57,303 nt of DNA, taken from the NCBI GenBank assembly GCA_009602725.1, contig WELB01000001.1, positions 1,989,096-2,046,398 of the forward strand, read 5' to 3'. Shown here one piece after another: positions 52,755 to 57,303 of this stretch; the stretch's first letter is position 1, and every line of letters starts with the position of its first letter. This DNA is from Spirogloea muscicola (lineage: Eukaryota; Streptophyta; Zygnematophyceae; Spirogloeales; Spirogloeaceae). Below the pieces are notes generated by a model. The model worked only from the letters and a program-made list of their open reading frames with translations, was not told the DNA's origin and did no database searches. A program made the position numbers and the translations under genes.

Positions 52755-55700
52755 TCAGCGTGGTAGGATGCTCATCTGGAATCTGGTGAGGTCCTCATCC
52801 TCCCCACCATCTATTTCGTAATCACTGGGCTCCAAGTCCTCATCATAACAGCAACTGGGTGGGGACGATCTAATGTGTTTGCGACCCTTCCTTGAGGAGG
52901 CTAAATCCCTCTCATCCGCGAGAGCATTTTCTATCTTGGTAGGAACAATCTGCTCTGCACGCCTATCTTGCTGTTGGTTGACTTCATCAAAGAGGAGGAT
53001 TAACAACGTTGGCAATACTGGACCATGTTGTGGCCTCAAGTGCGCGCCTGCTTGAGCCAGTCGCTTCAAGCCAGCAGTAAAGTTTTGTGGAGCCACTTTC
53101 TGCTCTGACAAGCCCAGACTGCCTGTTTCATGTGAAAGCTGTTTTTCCAACTCTACCAAACGGGTCCTAATCACAGCCAACACCTGCAAGGTGCCTCTTG
53201 ATTCATCACACTGCAAAAGGGGCACATGGGGTTTCGTCAAGCAAAGCAATTGAACAAGTTGCAGCAGCAATGTGAAGACTAGTCAACAATGTCCCTCCCA
53301 AACGGCATGGATAGTTACGACTACCATTCACGGTCAACCATATTATATCAGAGCAACTGAAGCAGCAAAGAAAGACTGCTGCAAGAGCACCTTCATATGC
53401 ACAGCTGCTGTCTCTTTCTTCAAGACGGCCTCAAGCAAGGATGCACAATCCCTGTATCCAGCAAACTCTGCTGCAAACTTGGCGAGAAGAGCTTGACGTG
53501 TGATTGCAACATCCTGAGCTCGCCAAGGCGACTTCTTATGCAAGAGCCGGGACGTCAAGTATGCATGGAGCAGCCGTGCAATATGCCCTAATAGCATGGG
53601 GGCTGCCAAGCAGCAGAAGTCCAGCACAGTCCTGAAATACAGAAGATGTCAGATGGCGTCAGCCTGCTCTCTTGCCAAGAAAGAGGATGGCATCTTATCA
53701 TGCCCCACTACTTGGGAATCAGAAGCTGACCCTGAGCTAAGGTGGGCATAGGGGGTGACTGGAAGCACCTGGACTCCTGCAGTGCCTTGGCTTTCTGGTG
53801 CAAGTCAAGGAGTCCACAGAACACCAGCAATGCCTCTTGAGGCAGCCGCTCGGGATTGCTTTTGGCTTCAGCATGATTGAAGCACAACTCTGTCTCGGCT
53901 TTAGTGCTATCTAGCACTACTGATGGTGCTGTTCTGCCATTGTATGTTGTCATGATGCCCCAAAATGACACAACAAGAGCCTCGAAGAACTGCAGCAACA
54001 CCCAAATTTTCTCAGTGTGTGCAGAAGGTTGCTGAAGTTGCAACCGCGTGATTGTGCACACTCCCTACGCGGGAACTCAGCTGGAAGAAGCTTTGCATTA
54101 CAAGGAGCTACAAAATATAGCTGCCACTTGAGATCTACAGCAAGTTGCATTCAGCATAGTGCAGAGAATAGGCATCACCGCTTGCCATCCAGCTCCTGCC
54201 AGGCTGGGCCACAGAGTCAGCTGTTGATCACAGATGAGTGTAGCTTGTAGAGCTAAAATGAGCACAGCTGCGCCGGCTAGGCACTGCTGCCCTGTCAGCA
54301 ACTCCACGGCTTTGCTCAGGGCTTGCTGCATGAATTCACCAAATGCAAGAACTTGTCAACAGAATCAACGGCTGGAAGGTGCTGAAGGCAGAACTGCTTA
54401 GGACACCTCTACAGAGCATCATTGCTGTGCTAGCATGTCATCCAGCATCAAGAATGACATTCATGTCATGCAGAAGTATCCATCTCCACCAAGGACCAGG
54501 CCTTGCAGGCTGATAAAATTACACAAGTCGCAGGGTTGTTTCAAAAGCAGACACTTTCTGCTTTTCTTCATGTCAAGAAGAATCATTGGACATATACCTG
54601 CTGGTACTCAAGTGAAGTCAAAGTCAGCTTCTGCTTAAAAAGTAGAGGAGATCCCCTTGTGTCCATGTGCCTCGTTTTCAAAAGTAACAGTCCTTGCTTT
54701 TGTGCAACATTTTTCCGAGACTGTGGAGGGAGTTGACTTGGAAACGTATCGAAAGCAAAGGCCAGTAGAAGTGCCACAACCTGCCCAACATGATCAAAGA
54801 GCCTCAGGCCAAATCAGGTCAATCGAGAAGAAAGACGTAGTCCTCAAGCTACAACCCGGCAGAAAGTGACAGATGGGTAACAGATTGTTAACTAGACCTC
54901 AGCCTCAGGAGATGACGCGGTCTTTAAGAGAACTAACTCGAAAGAGACTCTGCAGTATGGTGTGCCCATGTCACTGCAGATGCTTCCTTGCATGCCACTT
55001 AGTGGTACTTGGATCGAGCTCAAGTTGCTTATACTGCATGCAGACCACAGACTCTGCTTAATACCTCTTGCTGCTTCCTTGGATGACCTCTTACTAGCAC
55101 GCCCATTGTTTCGAGCAGCAGGGCTGCTGTGCAGGCATCATTGGTATCCAATAGTCGTGCTTTCAGCTCGTTATACAGCTGACACGGGTGCAGGTTTCGG
55201 GCAACATCAAGGCCCTGTCCACAAAACATAGAGGCTTCGTCAGTCCTTTGACCTGCTATTTGTCAGATTGTCCAATGTCTTGTCAGTCAGATGAAATATC
55301 AGGCCACAGCCGCTTCTAGAGGAAGTATCGGCAGGGCACATTCAAGCTTTGAACCCGGCAAAGGTGCCTTACAATATCATTGCGTTTCATTAGCTCCTCG
55401 GTGCAATGGAGCAACAAGCTGCGGGAGCAGGAGCACTGGCGGCAGATAGCAAGCATTGCTTGGTAGGCTTGTCTGCCAGGAGATTTAAGTGTGGAGAATC
55501 AGCCTGGAGCAGTTCTCAGCTCGCAAGCTGCCTGCTTTCTCTATGCTTACCGGCAACAAAGGTGACGTATAAAGCTAGAGGAGTTTATTCTTAAATCTTG
55601 AGTCTTTGTCTCATACCTGACAGCTTCTGTTTTTCTGGGCTCTGCCTGCAGGACAAGCACCACAGGCAAAGCAGCGCTGAGCTGCCCTGTGCGACAGTAG

Positions 55701-57292
55701 AAGGTAGGCGGCTCGGCGACTGCGACAAATGCGATGCTTGCAAGAGGTTGCTCGTGAATGGGTCTTGCTGCATTCGGTTTGCACATGCAGCCTCCCAGGG
55801 CGCTTCACCTGGAGGCCATGACCCTTGCTAATACGAAGCAGCGCCTTTAGGAGCCTTGAGCCAGAATTCCCAGCAATGCCCTCGAGCTCTCCTGACTCCC
55901 CATTTGCACAACCACCATCTTGGCGAGGACAAGCAGCCTCCAGAGCCTGCCTGGTGAGGAGGCTTGCCAGCCTTTGGAGCAGGGCCGGTAGGAGTCTATT
56001 GGGAAGACAACCGGCGCCCGCGATCGTAGCGGAGCCCATAGTCCAGGACGAGCCGCCAGGAAGTCCCCCCCCTGCTGCTATGTCGCAGAGGATGATGGCA
56101 TCGGCAACGAGATGGGCCGGAAGCTGGACAGTATTCTCTTCCACATGCTCCACCCCCAAGCCCTCCTCCATGGAGACGTGACCCTCCTCCAGCACTGTCG
56201 CCTGGTCCTCCAGCAGGAACAGCAGCTGCAGCTGGACGAGCAACGAGCGCACAATCTCACTGCCCCTTTCGGCCAGAGTGTCACCGGCTGCCACAGAGCC
56301 GGTGTTTGCTCGCCCGGCCCCTCTGTGCTTTGTACTGGTAAGGCATGGCGCCAGTGAAAGGCAGTCGGCGACCATGAGGTGCAGGGACCGTGCATATGCC
56401 ATGCACACTGCCGCCACCATCACGCACCACTCTGCCGGCCCGTCTGCAAAGATTGCTGACTCAGGGTTGAGATTCTCGAAGTATATGGAACTCAAGTTGG
56501 ACACAATGAAGAACTTGGTGCTTCATTGTGGCCAGAAAGAGCTGCTTTCTGCAGCCTCCATCCCAGAGTGGGTGCTCTTCTTCTGCCAGCTTGCGTGCGG
56601 GGAGCTAATGGACTGCAGCAGTAGCCAAGTACACTGCAGAGAGGTGCTCAAGAGCAGAAACATCGGGGTTTCTGTTTGTGAACATTGCAGACTGAGGTGA
56701 CTAGATGATTTAGGATGTAAGGATTAGGGTTCAGGGTTCAAGGATTTAGAGTTAGGGTTTGGGGTGGGATGGCAAGGTATGGTACCGGTTGCCGGCCTCC
56801 GCCGCTTCCTGCGAAAGACCTGCCAGCCGTGTGAGGAACACCCGCCAACATCTGCATGCTCTACTTCGTCTCGCTCTATAGCCAATCCCACCTCCGTGTC
56901 AGCAATGCCATTCCTGCCCTCCCTGCTGAAGCGACCTGCATGGCATTCGAGACGATGTCCTGGCAGCTGCGCAGCAAGCTTGACACCGCCTCCTCCTGCA
57001 CAGCAATAAGGCTCCGGGTTTGAGATTCTGAGATTCTGAGATTCTGAGGTTCAAAGTTGAGATTCGAGAATGCAATCTTGAGTGCGTAAATGCCTGGCAC
57101 ACCAGCCGATGCCTGAGCGCAAGGCGGGCTGCACCGGCAAGCGGCATGGCGCGTCACTGAAAGGCTGACCGGGTGCAAACTGAAGGCCGTCTGCAGGCGG
57201 TGGTGCAGCGCGGACGCCAGGCAGCTCGCGCGAGCCCGGGCTTGAGCCAGCGGTGGCACAGGAGGAGGAGGAGGCGGCAGCCTGCCTGCCAT
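52755..57292 (-). CDS. Large helical protein of unknown function, multi-exon
   Basis: A long minus-strand gene with Leu/Ala-rich helical exons but no domain I recognise. Putative start at 57292 (MAGRLPPPPPPVPPLAQARA). Well-supported pieces are 56504 to about 55800 (AEWCVMVAAVCMAYARSLHL, VRSLLVQLQLLFLLEDQATV, LLPALLQRLASLLTRQALEA), about 55229-55040, about 54331-54130, 54061 to about 53710, about 53630-53391 (LLHAYLTSRLLHKKSPWRAQ, LLAKFAAEFAGYRDCASLLE), and the final exon 53210-52755. The 53391/53210 junction keeps phase (AAVHMK to CDESRG). The last exon ends in an acidic patch (DYEIDGGEDEDLTRF) after a basic segment. The composition suggests a HEAT/ARM-like scaffold; function is not inferred. 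The first exon may lie beyond the window edge. Confidence 0.5.
56712..56765. repeat. Degenerate telomere-like TTTAGGG stretch
   Basis: GGATTAGGGTTCAGGGTTCA and GGATTTAGAGTTAGGGTTTG resemble degenerate copies of the plant-type heptamer. It lies in what appears to be an intron of the minus-strand gene. Confidence 0.5.
57019..57049. repeat. AGATTCTG micro-repeat
   Basis: GAGATTCTGAGATTCTGAGA and continuing, about 3.5 copies of GAGATTCT, followed by a looser continuation. It lies within the putative first coding exon of the minus-strand gene, where it would encode LRISESQ-like residues. Confidence 0.85.
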
Positions 57293-57303
57293 CCTCCTCC
57301 GCT

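Noticed and set aside
56712-57303. True chromosome end
   Set aside because: The telomere-like units are few and degenerate and are followed by further coding-like sequence to the window edge.
1-57303. tRNA, rRNA or snRNA genes
   Set aside because: I looked for A/B-box or cloverleaf-like segments and conserved rRNA pieces by eye and saw none. A covariance-model search would be needed to exclude them.

Overview
This is a nuclear genome window from a photosynthetic eukaryote of the green lineage, most likely a green alga (Chlorophyta or an early-branching streptophyte). The signs are genes split into many short exons with GT-AG introns, often with a TTGCAG/TGCAG acceptor, an AP2/ERF transcription factor, a plant-like large beta-adaptin, and two fucosyltransferase-like enzymes that resemble plant families as far as I recall them. 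There is no sign of bacterial organisation. Species cannot be set from the sequence alone. Exon boundaries below were read by hand from splice signals, reading phase and family conservation.

Layout. 1-7500: a graveyard of short, mostly 5'-truncated non-LTR retrotransposon (LINE) 3' ends in both orientations, plus unassigned DNA. 8154-10021 (+): AP2/ERF transcription factor. 10753-13824 (-): FUT8/plant-type fucosyltransferase-like protein. 14130-15560: more LINE ends. 15597-16967: a 252-bp minisatellite directly abutting a gluconokinase gene (17014-18243, +). 18923-20249 (+): TMEM97/EXPERA-type membrane protein, convergent with RAD51C (20363-22636, -). RAD51C is divergent from beta-adaptin (23517-28707, +); their shared upstream region holds a LINE tail. 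29025-30430: LINE copy and tails. 30678-33583 (+): ALG2 mannosyltransferase. 34438-36305 (+): membrane-anchored SAM methyltransferase-like protein. 36306-40160: mostly unassigned, with a possible minus-strand gene. 40161-42725 (-): second fucosyltransferase-like gene, whose 5' end runs into an assembly gap (42725-43097). 43098-47250 (+): a nearly complete but frameshifted LINE with zinc finger, reverse transcriptase, zinc knuckle and restriction-like endonuclease. 47370-52050: fragments and nested insertions. 52755-57292 (-): a large unrecognised helical protein gene.

How the genes relate. They are ordinary single-copy housekeeping genes with no operon-like logic: DNA repair (RAD51C), vesicle coats (beta-adaptin), N-glycan assembly (ALG2), two fucosyltransferase-like enzymes, sugar-acid metabolism (gluconokinase) and transcription (ERF). 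What binds the window together is the retrotransposon population. Several LINE families, told apart by their C-terminal peptide and 3' UTR, share a short 3' stem-loop (GGGCTGG, 5-nt loop, CCAGCCC) and have left dozens of short 3' ends between the genes. One nested insertion keeps a perfect 12-bp target-site duplication.
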